5,613 bases of DNA, from positions 2,565 to 8,177 of the forward strand of contig WQRT01000132.1 of the NCBI GenBank assembly GCA_009786625.1, in the 5' to 3' direction. A program made the translations under genes and the position numbers. Source of the DNA: Treponema sp. GTDB lineage: Bacteria; Spirochaetota; Spirochaetia; Treponematales; Breznakiellaceae. Below the pieces are notes generated by a model, which made no database searches, was not told where the DNA came from, and saw only the letters and a list, made by a program, of their open reading frames with translations. Numbering within the stretch: position 1 is the stretch's first letter; the number at the start of each line of letters is the position of its first letter. Positions 4,916 through 5,613 of the stretch are shown piece after piece.

Positions 4916-5613
4916 ATGGAATCCCTGCCTTTTTTAGAAGACATATATCCGCCCAATTTTTTATACGCGCTTATTGTAAGGTCGCCTGTCGCGAAGGGGA
5001 AGCTAGTCCGCATCGAAACACCGGATCTGCCTGAGAATTTTACTCTTATCACGGCGAAGGATATCCCTGCCGTAAACAGGCTTGAAGATACGCAAATGCC
5101 GGTTCTAGCTGATACCGATTTAAACTACATCGGCGAGCCTGTTGCGATCCTTCTGGGGCATGATAAAACAAAATTGGATGATATTTTTTCAAGGTGCGTT
5201 GTCATCGCGGAAGAATCAAAGGCGGTTTTCAACTGTGACGACGCGCCTGATTCCCCTGCTCTGTTCAGGGAAATTATATCAGGAAACCCAGACGACGCTC
5301 TTACATATCCCGGCAGAATAGTAACAGGAAGCTACTCTACAGGTATACAGGATCAATGGTATGCCGAACCTGCCGGAGCTGTTACATGGTATAAGGATGA
5401 AGAGAATAACCCAATTAATAAAAAGCCGTCTGATGCTCCGGGAAAGCTGGTGGTAAAAACAGCGACCCAATGGCCGAACCATGTAAAAAGGTCTGTTTGC
5501 TGCCTGCTCGGTATTGATCAAGCCTGTGTTTTTGTTGAACCTACATCGCTTAACCTTCATATGGACGGCAAGTTATGGTACCCGTCTTTAATAAGCTGCC
5601 TCGCTTCGCTTGG
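4916..5613 (+). CDS. Xanthine-dehydrogenase-family molybdopterin-binding subunit, divergent, 5' part only
   Basis: The 232 complete codons run open to the right edge. The sequence follows the large subunit of xanthine dehydrogenase/aldehyde oxidase enzymes, which hydroxylate purines or aldehydes at a molybdenum cofactor. Residues about 14-108 match the a/b hammerhead domain (FLYALIVRSPVAKGKL, LITAKDIPAVN, LNYIGEPVAILL). Residues 133-209 match the start of the cofactor-binding domain (GSYSTGIQDQWYAEPAGAV, then TATQWPNHVKRSVCCLLGI). After VEP (207-209), where family members have a GGGFGGKE-like loop, this protein has SLNLHMDGKLW, keeping only GK. The usual N-terminal lead-in (RVDGPEKVTGxAxY) is also missing. 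It may be a diverged family branch or a non-canonical paralogue. The ATG is the first possible start after an in-frame stop and has no clear Shine-Dalgarno. It follows the sugar gene by 55 bases but seems functionally unrelated to it. Confidence 0.8.
   Translation, partial: MESLPFLEDIYPPNFLYALIVRSPVAKGKLVRIETPDLPENFTLITAKDIPAVNRLEDTQMPVLADTDLNYIGEPVAILLGHDKTKLDDIFSRCVVIAEESKAVFNCDDAPDSPALFREIISGNPDDALTYPGRIVTGSYSTGIQDQWYAEPAGAVTWYKDEENNPINKKPSDAPGKLVVKTATQWPNHVKRSVCCLLGIDQACVFVEPTSLNLHMDGKLWYPSLISCLASL

Noticed and set aside
5540..5613. Frameshift in the molybdenum-hydroxylase gene as the cause of the lost FGGK motif
   Set aside because: Neither of the other two forward frames encodes a glycine-rich motif here, and the used frame stays open with a plausible following helix.

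Overview
The window is ordinary bacterial chromosome of moderate GC. The best guess for its source is a spirochaete, probably a Treponema-like host-associated species. Three things point that way: a secreted protein joining a degenerate RlpA-like domain to a SPOR domain, a LoaP-like NusG paralogue (a group reported from Firmicutes, Actinobacteria and Spirochaetes), and a divergent xanthine-dehydrogenase-type subunit. This assignment is inference; no rRNA or other marker gene is present.

Left half, minus strand: a cell-envelope cluster reads right to left. A small exported protein of unknown function (2295-2765) comes first. It is followed by a 517-residue exported SPOR-domain protein with Pro/Glu/Val repeats (696-2249), then by an MscS-type mechanosensitive channel (674 to beyond the left edge). 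Gaps of 45 and 21 bases and consistent orientation suggest one operon. The 45-base gap contains a small GC hairpin whose T-tract faces the opposite strand.

Middle: a 72-base divergent region (2766-2837) separates the two transcription units. Candidate promoters for the two directions overlap at their -10 elements. The rightward one would start transcription at or very near the ATG of the NusG-like gene, which has no properly spaced Shine-Dalgarno.

Right half, plus strand: a specialised NusG-family antiterminator (2838-3368) lies 7 bases before a CapD/FlaA1-type nucleotide-sugar dehydratase/epimerase (3376-4860). This is a typical pairing of a processivity regulator with surface-polysaccharide synthesis. 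The 3' end of the sugar gene runs into a 56-bp array of eight heptamers, CCCCTAA or CCCCTAT (4819-4874). The array encodes the last 13 residues and the stop codon, and its minus strand carries eight evenly spaced GGGG runs. After it comes the 5' part of a molybdenum-hydroxylase large subunit (4916 to beyond the right edge) in which the usual glycine-rich FGGK cofactor motif is not recognisable.

The most unusual item is the heptamer array and its effect on the reading frame. The degenerate molybdopterin motif and the overlapping divergent promoters come next. No mobile element, CRISPR array or RNA gene is visible.
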